From assembly GCA_903921325.1 (NCBI GenBank), contig CAIXPL010000013.1, forward strand, positions 1 to 64,000: 64,000 bases of DNA. Reading direction: 5' to 3'. Position numbers and translations under genes: made by a program. Shown here piece by piece: positions 27,949 through 36,323 of this stretch (its first letter is position 1; the number at the start of each line of letters is the position of its first letter). Source of the stretch: an uncultured Pseudomonadota bacterium (GTDB lineage Bacteria > Pseudomonadota > Gammaproteobacteria > Burkholderiales > SG8-39). The notes beneath the pieces are model-generated. The model searched no databases. It was given only the letters and a program-made list of their open reading frames with translations, and was not told where the DNA came from.

Positions 27949-28053
27949 GAATGCGCGCCCAACGCCTACCGAACGTACGGGTGAAACCCTGTTCAGGTTT
28001 TCGCGTGCCTTGCCGACAATGGCAACTCCTCTTCACCCGCCGCCAGGTGCCCC

Positions 28054-28371
28054 ATGACAAACGAACAGATCCTGAATGAAATTCGCGAGGCCAACCTGTC
28101 CTACCTCTTGTTGGCACAGACTTTGATCCGCAAGGACCGCGCCGAAGCGCTTTACCGGATGGGCATCTCCGACGACGTGGCCGACGTCATTGACGGACTC
28201 ACCCTGGCGCAGTGCCTGAAGATCGCCGCCCGTAATGTGCTGATCTCGCGCTTTCGACTCGAGGACGATATGGTGTGGTCGCTGCTCACCGATCACGGCC
28301 GCGATGACACCGCTCGGCAGATCCATGCATCCATATTGGTGGCGAGCCATGCCGCAGAGGTGGCGCAATGA
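28054..28371 (+). CDS. flhD: Flagellar master regulator subunit FlhD
   Basis: FlhD with FlhC forms the FlhD4C2 activator of class II flagellar operons. The 105-residue helical protein has the family stretch IREANLSYLLLAQTLIRKDR and EALYRMGISDDVADVIDGLT with AARNVLISRFR. It is a little shorter than enteric FlhD. The ribosome site is weak (CAGGTG). It overlaps flhC by four bases. Regulation is probably exerted in the long region upstream, which carries a clear palindrome. Confidence 0.96.
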   Translation: MTNEQILNEIREANLSYLLLAQTLIRKDRAEALYRMGISDDVADVIDGLTLAQCLKIAARNVLISRFRLEDDMVWSLLTDHGRDDTARQIHASILVASHAAEVAQ

Positions 28372-28937
28372 AGAATCGCAGCCTGGTGGGTGAAGCGCAG
28401 GAAGTGCAGCGCGCCGTGGCCTTGATCCGGTTCGGTGCCCGGCTGCAGGTACTCGAGGGCGAGATCGCCTTGTCGCGTGAGCGCCTGCTGCGCCTCTATA
28501 AGGAAGTGGCAGGGAAGTCACCCGCCAAGGGCATGCTGCCTTTTTCAACCGACTGGTTTACCACCTGGCAGCCGTCGATTCACAGCTCGCTCTTTTTTAA
28601 CATCTATCAGACGGTAAAGCGCGCCAAGGGTATTGCCCGCGTCGATGCTCTGATCCGCGCGTTTGGTCTCTATACCGAGCACCTGACGATCGCTGGACTG
28701 CCTCAGGTATTGACAGTGACGCGCGCGTGGCGTCTCGTGAAATTCTTTGATGCGGGGTTGCTTGACTCTGCACCGTGCACGGAGTGCGCCGGGATTTTCG
28801 TGATTCAGAAATACGATTTGAAGCGTAACTTTGTGTGTGGTCTCTGTCATATGCCTGCCCGCGCTGGCAAGACACGGCGTGCAGCCGAAGACGCCCTGGC
28901 GCTGGACACCGGCGACGCAGTGCTGGCAGCCGCCTGA
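28368..28937 (+). CDS. flhC: Flagellar master regulator subunit FlhC
   Basis: FlhC gives the FlhD4C2 complex its DNA specificity. The 189-residue protein keeps the zinc ligands C137, C140, C157 and C160 (CTEC and CGLC), the same numbers as in E. coli, and the region LPFSTDWFTTWQPSIHSSLF. The start overlaps flhD (ATGA). A strong terminator lies downstream, so flhDC is a closed two-gene operon. Confidence 0.97.
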   Translation: MKNRSLVGEAQEVQRAVALIRFGARLQVLEGEIALSRERLLRLYKEVAGKSPAKGMLPFSTDWFTTWQPSIHSSLFFNIYQTVKRAKGIARVDALIRAFGLYTEHLTIAGLPQVLTVTRAWRLVKFFDAGLLDSAPCTECAGIFVIQKYDLKRNFVCGLCHMPARAGKTRRAAEDALALDTGDAVLAAA

Positions 28938-29074
28938 CTGGCACTCACGCCAGTACCAAGAGGCAGCGCCGCAAATAGATCGCAAGAAGTAACAAAGCAA
29001 CGGGAGCAGGCAGCCGGTCAGCGCCGTGTGTTGGTCCCCGTTCAGGCCGGTCTGCGAACGGCGCTTTAAACAAG

Positions 29075-29100
29075 TCCCCGCCTTGCGGGGATTTTTTTTT
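29075..29100 (+). terminator. Intrinsic terminator of flhDC
   Basis: Perfect 7-bp stem TCCCCGC/GCGGGGA with a three-base loop, followed by nine T residues. One of the strongest terminators in the window; it separates flhDC from motAB. Confidence 0.95.
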
Positions 29101-29133
29101 GGGGATTTTGCACGTTCCCACATCACATAGGGC

Positions 29134-29160
29134 TCACGAATGGGCGGGCCCTGCCGAAAT
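29134..29160 (+). promoter_or_regulatory. Sigma28 promoter of motA
   Basis: TCACGAAT, 11 bases, GCCGAAAT. Same layout as the fliS (TCAAGAAT) and flgK (TCAGGAAT) promoters. It lies about 125 bp upstream of motA, just after the flhC terminator. Confidence 0.7.
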
Positions 29161-29285
29161 CAACAGTGTAGATCGGTGGTGAAGGCAGTGACCCTGTTTG
29201 CTATCGATGTGCCGTTCCTTCTGCCCGGCGCGCTGCGCTTTGTTGGGCGTGTGACAGACCCGTTCGACGACACAAGAACCACACT

Positions 29286-30146
29286 ATGTTCCTGATCATT
29301 GGTTGGCTGGTGGTACTGGGTTCGGTGTTCGGAGGCTATGCCGCATCGGGCGGGCATCTGGGCGCCCTGATGCAACCGCTAGAGCTGTTGATGATCGCCG
29401 GTGGTGCCATCGGTGCCTTCGTCGTGAGCAACCCTCTGAACACTCTCAAGGCCTGCCTGAAGGCGCTGCCAGCGTGCTTCTCGGGCTCTAAATACACCAA
29501 GGAGCTCTATATGTCGCTCATGGCGATGATGTTCGAGCTGCTGCAGAAGGTGCGCAAGGAGGGCCTGATGGCGATTGAGGGTGATGTCGAGCGACCCGAG
29601 GAGAGCGCCATCTTCAAGAAGTATCCGAAGGTTCTTGCCGACCACCATCTTGTCGAGTTCATCACCGACTATCTGCGGCTCATGGTGAGTGGCAATCTGA
29701 ATCCGCAGGAGATTGATGTTCTGATGGAAAGCGAAATCGATACGCACCATCATGAAGGCATGGGACCCTCGTCGGCGATTCAGAAAGTGGCCGACGGCAT
29801 GCCCGCATTTGGCATTGTCGCGGCGGTCATGGGGGTTGTGCATACCATGGGTTCAGTGGGGCGACCGCCGGCCGAACTCGGTGAGATGATTGCCGAGGCA
29901 CTGGTGGGCACGTTTCTGGGCATCCTGCTTGCCTATGGATTTGTCGGTCCGGTTGCCTCACTGCTTGAACTCAAGCTATCCGAGAACAGCAAGGTGTTTC
30001 ATTGTGTCAAGACAACGCTCCTTGCCAGCATGAACGGCTATCCGCCGGCCATCGCTGTCGAATTCGGTCGCAAGGTGCTTTATTCGACCGAGCGTCCCAC
30101 CTTCAGTGAGCTTGAAAGCTACGTCAAGGGTCAGAAGGGCAAGTGA
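29286..30146 (+). CDS. motA: Flagellar motor stator protein MotA
   Basis: MotA with MotB forms the proton channel stator. The 286-residue protein is of enteric type (E. coli 295), with four membrane segments (about 1-20, 33-50, 170-190, 200-220), a cytoplasmic loop with charged residues (ECL-like FELLQKVRKEGLMAIEGDVE) and the stretch VADGMPAFGIVAAVMGVVHT. MotB follows after 99 bp. Confidence 0.96.
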   Translation: MFLIIGWLVVLGSVFGGYAASGGHLGALMQPLELLMIAGGAIGAFVVSNPLNTLKACLKALPACFSGSKYTKELYMSLMAMMFELLQKVRKEGLMAIEGDVERPEESAIFKKYPKVLADHHLVEFITDYLRLMVSGNLNPQEIDVLMESEIDTHHHEGMGPSSAIQKVADGMPAFGIVAAVMGVVHTMGSVGRPPAELGEMIAEALVGTFLGILLAYGFVGPVASLLELKLSENSKVFHCVKTTLLASMNGYPPAIAVEFGRKVLYSTERPTFSELESYVKGQKGK

Positions 30147-30245
30147 GTATCCCTTGAGTGCAGGGGGGACGTAGGGCATTGCTGCGCCAGCGATCGCGTC
30201 TGATGACATGTACCGCACACCGAGTTCATAGAATCCATATCCTTC

Positions 30246-31202
30246 ATGGCTACCAAGGACCAACGCGCACCGGTGATCATTCGCCGGGTCAAGAAAGGGG
30301 GGCACGGTGGCCACCACGGTGGCGCATGGAAAATCGCTTACGCAGACTTCGTGACTGCCATGATGGCGTTCTTCCTGCTGATGTGGCTCCTGGGGTCGAC
30401 CACCAAGGGCGATCTGCAGGGGATCGCTGAGTATTTTCGGACACCGCTCAAGGTGGCCATGAGTGGCGGTTCGGGTTCGGGTGAAACCTCCAGCGTCCTG
30501 CACGGGGGCAGCAAAGGGTCGAGCAAAGACGACACCTCGGCGCAGGTCAAAGTGCATCGCGTTACCCGTCGTACGCCGGAGGAAAAAGCGCGTGAGGCCG
30601 AGCGCATGGTTGCGCTCAAGCTTCGGGTCGACAAGCGACTGGACGAAAGCGTACGCATCAAACCGATGCGCGGACAGATTCGCACCGATGTGACCGGAGA
30701 GGGCCTGCGCATACAGATTATTGACGATCAGAATCGACCGATGTTTGATTCTGGCAGCGCCGTGGTGAAGGACTACATGCGCGACATTCTGCGCGAAATG
30801 GGCAGTGTGTTGAATGGTATTGAATACCGTGTTGCGCTGTCAGGGCACACCGATGCAGTTCCCTACGCTGGCGGTGAGCGCAGTTACAGCAACTGGGAGC
30901 TGTCAGCTGACCGTGCCAACGCCTCGCGGCGTGAACTGATTGCTGGCGGCATGGAAGAGTCAAAACTGATCAGGGTAATTGGCTCAGGATCGTCAATCAG
31001 CTTTGATCGTGACAACCCGAATGCCGCAGTCAATCGTCGCATCAGCATTATTGTGATGAACAAGGAAGCCGAAGAGCGCGTACTGCAGGAAATGGGTGCA
31101 CTCACCGCCAGTGACGCGCAGCAACTCACTCAGCAATTGCCAGGTGCTGAGTCGCTGCAACGTCCGCGCGCCACCGTGGTAATGCCTGACGCGGGCAAAT
31201 AG
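30246..31202 (+). CDS. motB: Flagellar motor stator protein MotB
   Basis: MotB anchors the stator to peptidoglycan and carries the proton-binding Asp. The 318-residue protein has a basic His/Gly-rich N-terminus, the single membrane segment with Asp34 (AYADFVTAMMAFFLLMWLLG), a linker rich in Gly/Ser, and a C-terminal OmpA-like domain (SGHTDAVPY, NWELSADRANASRRELI, NRRISIIVM). The membrane sequence is of the proton-driven type. No Shine-Dalgarno sequence is evident before the ATG at 30246. Confidence 0.96.
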   Translation: MATKDQRAPVIIRRVKKGGHGGHHGGAWKIAYADFVTAMMAFFLLMWLLGSTTKGDLQGIAEYFRTPLKVAMSGGSGSGETSSVLHGGSKGSSKDDTSAQVKVHRVTRRTPEEKAREAERMVALKLRVDKRLDESVRIKPMRGQIRTDVTGEGLRIQIIDDQNRPMFDSGSAVVKDYMRDILREMGSVLNGIEYRVALSGHTDAVPYAGGERSYSNWELSADRANASRRELIAGGMEESKLIRVIGSGSSISFDRDNPNAAVNRRISIIVMNKEAEERVLQEMGALTASDAQQLTQQLPGAESLQRPRATVVMPDAGK

Positions 31203-31224
31203 ATGGGGAAATAGCCCGGTAATC
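31202..31224 (+). promoter_or_regulatory. Shared class II operator-like element upstream of flhB
   Basis: Contains ATGGGGAAATAGCC, close to the FlhDC half-site AATGG-N2-AAATAGC, directly followed by CGGTAATC, an inverted partner. 19 of 23 bases match the element between fliF and fliE. It begins at the last base of motB and ends 73 bp before flhB. Confidence 0.55.
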
Positions 31225-31297
31225 GACCGTATAAGGGCTTGCCCGACAAGGAACAATGGGTACCGCGGAATGATCCGCAGACGGTATTCATTGCTCC

Positions 31298-32446
31298 ATG
31301 GCTAACGGTTCTGACAACGACGAGGACAGACTGCTTCCACCAACCGAGCGGCGCTTGCAGCGCGCGCGCGAGGAAGGGCATGTCCCACGGTCACGCAGTC
31401 TGACGACGACCCTGATGCTGGCGGCATCGGCGGCGGCGTTGGCATTCATCGGTCCGGACTCTTTCGCTGCGGCCACACGCATGTTCGCCGCAGCCCTGCA
31501 CTTCGGCCACGCAGAAGCGTTCAACGCAGACCTGGTGGCGCGACAGACTCACCGCTTTGTGCTCGATGGGTTGCTCATTGCAATGCCGCTGTGCCTGGCT
31601 GCGATGGCCGCGGCCGTGGCGGCCCCGCTTGTGGTGGGTGGCTGGGTGTTCCGAACTGAATCGCTGATGCCTGACTTTTCGCGCCTCAGTCCGATGCGCG
31701 GTCTGGGCAATATATTCTCAATCACGGCACTGGCCGATCTGGGCAAGGTACTGCTCGAGGCAACCCTGCTGATCGCGGTGGTGATGGGCTTTGTGTATGG
31801 ACATTTCAGTGAGCTGGCGAGCCTGAGTGCATTGACCGGGACGGAAGGTCAGGTCCACATGGGCAGCCTGGTTACCAGCGCGTTTTTCTTCATCGTTCTC
31901 GCCATTTCTGTCGGTGCGCTGCTCGACGTGTTCATCGCCATCTGGCGCCATCGTCGGGCGCTGCGCATGTCGCTGCAGGACATCCGCCAGGAGGCACGAG
32001 AATCCGAAGGTGATCCGCAGATAAAGGCAAAGATCCGCAATCAGCAGCGACAGATGGCGCGTCGCCGCATGATGCAGGAAGTACCCAAGGCCGATGTCGT
32101 AGTCACCAATCCGACCCACTACGCCGTTGCGCTGCGCTACGACGAGCGACGCAACGCGGCGCCGCGGGTGGTCGCCAAGGGTAGCGGCGCGGTGGCTCTG
32201 CGCATTCGTGAGCTCGCCGCCGACGCGAATGTGCCGTTGATTGAAGCGCCGGCGCTCGCGCGGGCACTGAATCGGCATTGCGAACTCGGTGAAGAAGTGC
32301 CACAGGCGCTCTACAGCGCGGTCGCGCAGGTACTGGCCTATCTGTTCAGTCTGCGCGCGGCAGCCCGATCGATTCCGCGTACACCACTGACCGGCATCGA
32401 AGTGAGCGTGCCGCCAGGCTTTGATCCGTTGGAGGCGGTGGCATGA
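31298..32446 (+). CDS. flhB: Flagellar export switch protein FlhB
   Basis: FlhB is the export gate component whose self-cleaved tail switches from rod/hook to filament substrates. The 382-residue protein has four membrane segments in the first half and a cytoplasmic domain with the cleavage motif N271-P-T-H274 in VVVTNPTHYAVALRY. It begins a run flhB-flhA-flhF-flhG-fliA. The shorter FlhB-like FlhX at 21241 lacks NPTH, so only this copy can self-cleave. Confidence 0.97.
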   Translation: MANGSDNDEDRLLPPTERRLQRAREEGHVPRSRSLTTTLMLAASAAALAFIGPDSFAAATRMFAAALHFGHAEAFNADLVARQTHRFVLDGLLIAMPLCLAAMAAAVAAPLVVGGWVFRTESLMPDFSRLSPMRGLGNIFSITALADLGKVLLEATLLIAVVMGFVYGHFSELASLSALTGTEGQVHMGSLVTSAFFFIVLAISVGALLDVFIAIWRHRRALRMSLQDIRQEARESEGDPQIKAKIRNQQRQMARRRMMQEVPKADVVVTNPTHYAVALRYDERRNAAPRVVAKGSGAVALRIRELAADANVPLIEAPALARALNRHCELGEEVPQALYSAVAQVLAYLFSLRAAARSIPRTPLTGIEVSVPPGFDPLEAVA

Positions 32447-34530
32447 ACTTGCTGCAACGCTTTCCGCTGCTTGCCAACATCCAGCCCGGGGCACTTGGCA
32501 CACCGCTGCTGATCATCTTCATCCTGTCGATGATGATGTTGCCGCTGCCGCCATTCCTGCTCGATCTGTTCTTTACGTTCAATATCGCGCTGTCGATCGT
32601 GGTGCTGCTGGTGGCAGCCTATACGCGCAAGCCGCTCGACTTTGCGGCGTTCCCGACGATCTTGCTGGTGACGACGCTGATGCGTCTGTCACTCAACGTG
32701 GCCTCGACACGTGCGGTGCTGATGTATGGGCATACCGGTACCGACGCGGCGGGAAAAGTGATCGAGTCGTTTGCCCAGTTTCTGGTGGGTGGCAATTTTG
32801 CCGTAGGCCTGGTGGTGTTTGCCATTCTGGTGGTCATCAATTTTGTGGTGATCACCAAGGGCGCCGGGCGGATCGCTGAGGTGAGTGCGCGGTTTGCGTT
32901 GGATGCGATGCCGGGCAAGCAGATGGCCATCGATGCCGACTTGAATGCCGGTCTGATTGGCGAGGCCGATGCGCGTCGCCGCCGTCTGGAAGTGGCCAAC
33001 GAAGCCGACTTCTACGGCTCGATGGATGGTGCAAGCAAGTTCGTGCGCGGCGATGCGATCGCCGGAATTCTGATCCTCTTCATCAACCTGATCGGTGGCT
33101 TGGTGATTGGGGTCGCGCAGCATGACATGGCGCTGTCGCAAGCTGCCAATAATTACATTCTGCTGTCGATCGGTGATGGCCTGGTGGCCCAGGTGCCTTC
33201 GCTGATTGTTTCCATTGCCGCCGGTCTGATTGTTTCGCGCGTAGGCAAGGAAGATGACATCGGGTCGCAACTGGCCAGTCAGTTGTTCAGCACACCACAG
33301 GCCCTTGGGCTGTCAGCGGGTCTGTTGTCATTGCTTGGATTGATTCCGGGTATGCCGCATATCCCGTTTCTCATGGTCGCTGCGGCGGCCGGTTGGGGTG
33401 CCCGGGCCGTTCACCGCAAGGTACAGGCAACCAAGCGGGCCGCGGAGAATGCCGCTGCCCCGGCGGCGCCGGTCAAACCTGACTCCGTCGATGCAACCTG
33501 GGACGACATTACGCCTCTGGATGTGCTCGGCCTTGAGGTCGGCTATCGCCTGATTCCCCTGGTCGATCGCGGGCAGGACGGTGAGCTGCTCAAACGCATC
33601 CGCGGCATCCGGCGCAAGTTTGCCCAGGAAATCGGCTTCCTTCCGCCTTCGGTGCATATTCGCGACAATCTTGAATTACGCCCCAATGCCTATCGGATCA
33701 CCCTGAAAGGGGTGACCATCGGTCAGGGCGATGCGATGCATGGCATGCACCTCGCGATCAATCCTGGCAACGCCACCGGTCAGTTGCCCGGGCAGGTGAC
33801 CACTGATCCGGCGTTTGGTCTGCCGGCAGTGTGGATTGATGACAGGTCTCGCGAGTACGCACAAGTCTCAGGGTTCACAGTGGTCGATTGCGCCACGGTG
33901 ATTGCTACTCACCTGAACAGTGTGTTGTTCCGCCACGCCGGACGCTTGCTTGGACGCGAAGAGGTGCAGCGCCTGATCGAACACATGAACAAGTTGATTC
34001 CGCACCTGTTTGACGAGGTGGTGCCCAAGCTGATCGAGCTGCCCGTGTTTCAGAAAGTCTTGGTCAATCTGCTCGATGAGGGTGTGCCGGTGCGTGATGT
34101 GCGCAGCATTATCGAGACTCTGGCCGAGCTCGCACCGCAGACCAAGGACCCGGCGCAGCTCAGTGCGGCGGTGCGCGTTGCGCTTGGCCCGGCAATTATC
34201 CATGCCCTGTATGGACCGGCCGATGAGCTGCAGGTGATCGTGGTCGAGCCTGAACTGGAACGCATGCTCAACCAGGCGGTGGCCAATGACGAGAATCTTG
34301 CCATCGAACCCAATCTGGCCGAAGGACTGCTGCGCGGTGCCTCAGCCGCCGTGACGCGCCAGGAGGCACTCGGACATCCCGCAGCTTTGCTGGTGCCCGA
34401 GCGCTTGCGGGTGCCGCTTGCTCGCATGTTCAGACGTGCCGTGCCCAGCCTTCGAGTTTTATCCCATGCCGAAATCCCCGAGTCGCGCACGATCCGTGTG
34501 AGCTCGGTGCTCGGTGCCTTGTCTGCTTGA
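32443..34530 (+). CDS. flhA: Flagellar export gate protein FlhA
   Basis: FlhA is the large nonameric gate component and docks chaperone-substrate complexes. The 695-residue protein is family length, with eight membrane segments in the first half, the FHIPEP signature region (RLSLNVASTRAVLMYGHTGT, GRIAEVSARFALDAMPGKQM) and a long C-terminal cytoplasmic domain. It overlaps flhB by four bases (ATGA). Confidence 0.97.
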   Translation: MNLLQRFPLLANIQPGALGTPLLIIFILSMMMLPLPPFLLDLFFTFNIALSIVVLLVAAYTRKPLDFAAFPTILLVTTLMRLSLNVASTRAVLMYGHTGTDAAGKVIESFAQFLVGGNFAVGLVVFAILVVINFVVITKGAGRIAEVSARFALDAMPGKQMAIDADLNAGLIGEADARRRRLEVANEADFYGSMDGASKFVRGDAIAGILILFINLIGGLVIGVAQHDMALSQAANNYILLSIGDGLVAQVPSLIVSIAAGLIVSRVGKEDDIGSQLASQLFSTPQALGLSAGLLSLLGLIPGMPHIPFLMVAAAAGWGARAVHRKVQATKRAAENAAAPAAPVKPDSVDATWDDITPLDVLGLEVGYRLIPLVDRGQDGELLKRIRGIRRKFAQEIGFLPPSVHIRDNLELRPNAYRITLKGVTIGQGDAMHGMHLAINPGNATGQLPGQVTTDPAFGLPAVWIDDRSREYAQVSGFTVVDCATVIATHLNSVLFRHAGRLLGREEVQRLIEHMNKLIPHLFDEVVPKLIELPVFQKVLVNLLDEGVPVRDVRSIIETLAELAPQTKDPAQLSAAVRVALGPAIIHALYGPADELQVIVVEPELERMLNQAVANDENLAIEPNLAEGLLRGASAAVTRQEALGHPAALLVPERLRVPLARMFRRAVPSLRVLSHAEIPESRTIRVSSVLGALSA

Positions 34531-34598
34531 GATGAACGCACTACTGCTCCCGCAACACACAACCCTCCTGAAATCCTTAATTGACCCCCGGTGACACT

Positions 34599-36323
34599 AT
34601 GAAAATCAAGAAAATCGTAGCAGCGACAGTGCGGGAAGCGCTTCAGGAGGTACGAGTGCTTCTGGGTGACGGCGCAGTGATTCTGTCCAATCGGGAAACC
34701 GACGAGGGGGTGGAGATCCTCGCGATTGACGAACATCACCTGCACGAAGTGGTGGCGCCGCGCGAGACCGATTTTGCAGCGTCCTCCCCCAGGGAGGACC
34801 GCTCCTACAGTCATGCCGAGCCCTCGACGGGGCCCGGCAAATTGGCGTGGGGGACGCCGAGCGATACGCCGGCACACCGCGATGCCGTTGTCCCGATCGA
34901 TGCCGTGCCTGGCCGAGAGGCGACACAGACTCGTGACGCCACAGGGGCCAGAGAGATGGCAGCAGGTCGTGACGCGCTTGCAGGTCGTGACGCCTTGCTG
35001 TCGGCAGATCCCTTTGCCAGTCGCACCAGCACGACGATGCCTGTGCGCGAGCAAACGTTTACTGCACCCTTGGTCAGCGCAAGCGCAGCGGCCCAGGCGT
35101 CGCGACGCAGCGGCGCGTTCCCGAGTGCGCAGGGCGGGCGTGGTGTAGCACCGGCGTTCACGGTGCCACTGCCAATTGTCACCGATGATCTGTCGCCATC
35201 GCCCGCTTCATCGTCATCGCAGTCGTCCTCGTCATCGGCACTGTCCTCGACCGGCGCGCATGGGTCGGCGAGCGGAGCGGGTACGGCACGCGGAGCCGGA
35301 TCAGCGTCCTCCGATCCGGCGCCTCACGAAAGCCACGGCAGCGCCGCAGAGCTCGGGCGCAACGATGCGGTGGTGCTGGATGAGTTGCGCTCGCTGCGCG
35401 GGATGATGGAGAAGCGCCTTGCGTCGATGAACTGGCATGAAGGCATGAAGCGGCATCCGGTCGCCGCAACCCTGCTGTGCCAGCTGCTTTCCTCGGGATT
35501 CAGTACCGCACTCGCGCGTGCCGCATCCAGTGCGTTGCCGACCGATTGCGACGAGGCCGCTGCGCTACCCTGGCTGCGTACCCAGTTGGCCAACAAGCTG
35601 AACTGCCTCAATGGTGAGGAAGAACTGATCAGCGCCGGCGGGGTGTTTGCATTTACCGGCCCGACGGGTGTGGGCAAGACCACCACGGTGGCCAAGATCG
35701 CCGCGCGCTGCGTTGTGCGGCATGGGGCTGAAAGTCTCGGTCTGATCACCACCGATAGCTACCGGATTGGTGCTCAGGACCAATTACGGGTGTTCGGCCG
35801 CATTCTCGGTGTACCGGTGTACACGGTGCAGGATGCAACGAGCCTGGCCGATACGTTGAAGCAGATCGGCCACAAGCGGCTGATTCTGATCGACACCATC
35901 GGCTTGGGGCAACGTGACCAGCGGGTACTCGAACAGATCGAACTGCTCAAGGGGTGCAATGTACGTCGCGTCGTCGTGCTGGCTGCCACCGCGCAGCTCG
36001 AAACACTCGAAGATGTCATCCAGACCTATGGCAGCACCGCGCAGGGTGAATCGATTGCCGGCGTGATCCTGAGCAAGATTGACGAAGCGGTCAAATTGGG
36101 ATCGGCGCTGGATGTGGTCTTGCGCTATCGGTTGCCGGTCCTGTTCTGCACCAACGGTCAGCGTGTTCCTGAAGACATCGCCGTCCCGAACAGGGACGAT
36201 TTACTCGAATTCGCATTGTCGCCACCGAGTCCGGACTCTGACCACAATCACGACGAGGATGTAAGTCTGTTTGCATCCTGGTCCATGTCGGAGAACATCG
36301 GCGGCGGGGTAGCGTATGCCTGA
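34599..36323 (+). CDS. flhF: Flagellar SRP-type GTPase FlhF
   Basis: FlhF is an SRP-family GTPase that sets the place of the flagellum at the pole. The 574-residue protein has a B domain (MKIKKIVAATVREALQEVR), a long low-complexity Ser/Ala/Asp/Arg-rich linker (about 55-265) and the NG domain: G1 GPTGVGKTT at 354-362, G2 TTDSYRIGAQDQLRVFG, G3 DTIGLGQRD and G4 SKIDEAVKLG. G3 is usually DTAG; here Ala is Ile. Start 34599 gives the normal N-terminus; an upstream frame to 34581 adds six residues. It overlaps flhG by eight bases. Confidence 0.94.
   Translation: MKIKKIVAATVREALQEVRVLLGDGAVILSNRETDEGVEILAIDEHHLHEVVAPRETDFAASSPREDRSYSHAEPSTGPGKLAWGTPSDTPAHRDAVVPIDAVPGREATQTRDATGAREMAAGRDALAGRDALLSADPFASRTSTTMPVREQTFTAPLVSASAAAQASRRSGAFPSAQGGRGVAPAFTVPLPIVTDDLSPSPASSSSQSSSSSALSSTGAHGSASGAGTARGAGSASSDPAPHESHGSAAELGRNDAVVLDELRSLRGMMEKRLASMNWHEGMKRHPVAATLLCQLLSSGFSTALARAASSALPTDCDEAAALPWLRTQLANKLNCLNGEEELISAGGVFAFTGPTGVGKTTTVAKIAARCVVRHGAESLGLITTDSYRIGAQDQLRVFGRILGVPVYTVQDATSLADTLKQIGHKRLILIDTIGLGQRDQRVLEQIELLKGCNVRRVVVLAATAQLETLEDVIQTYGSTAQGESIAGVILSKIDEAVKLGSALDVVLRYRLPVLFCTNGQRVPEDIAVPNRDDLLEFALSPPSPDSDHNHDEDVSLFASWSMSENIGGGVAYA

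Larger units (their letters stand above)
27524..28053. other. Non-coding divergent region between fliC and flhD
   Basis: A 530-bp gap without a convincing gene between the flagellin and the master regulator, which read away from each other. On the fliC side it holds the sigma28 promoter at 27625-27652. On the flhD side it holds the inverted repeat at 27928-27948 and another CGCCTAC half-site at 27963-27969. In 27660-27900 I recognise nothing further. The flhD promoter itself could not be fixed by eye. Confidence 0.7.
28938..29285. other. Non-coding region between flhC and motA
   Basis: This 348-bp gap has no gene. It contains a long-range inverted repeat (AGCGCCGT 29020-29027 with ACGGCGCT 29058-29065), the strong flhC terminator and then a sigma28-type promoter for motA. 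In many betaproteobacteria chemotaxis genes are in or near this region; none is here. Confidence 0.75.
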
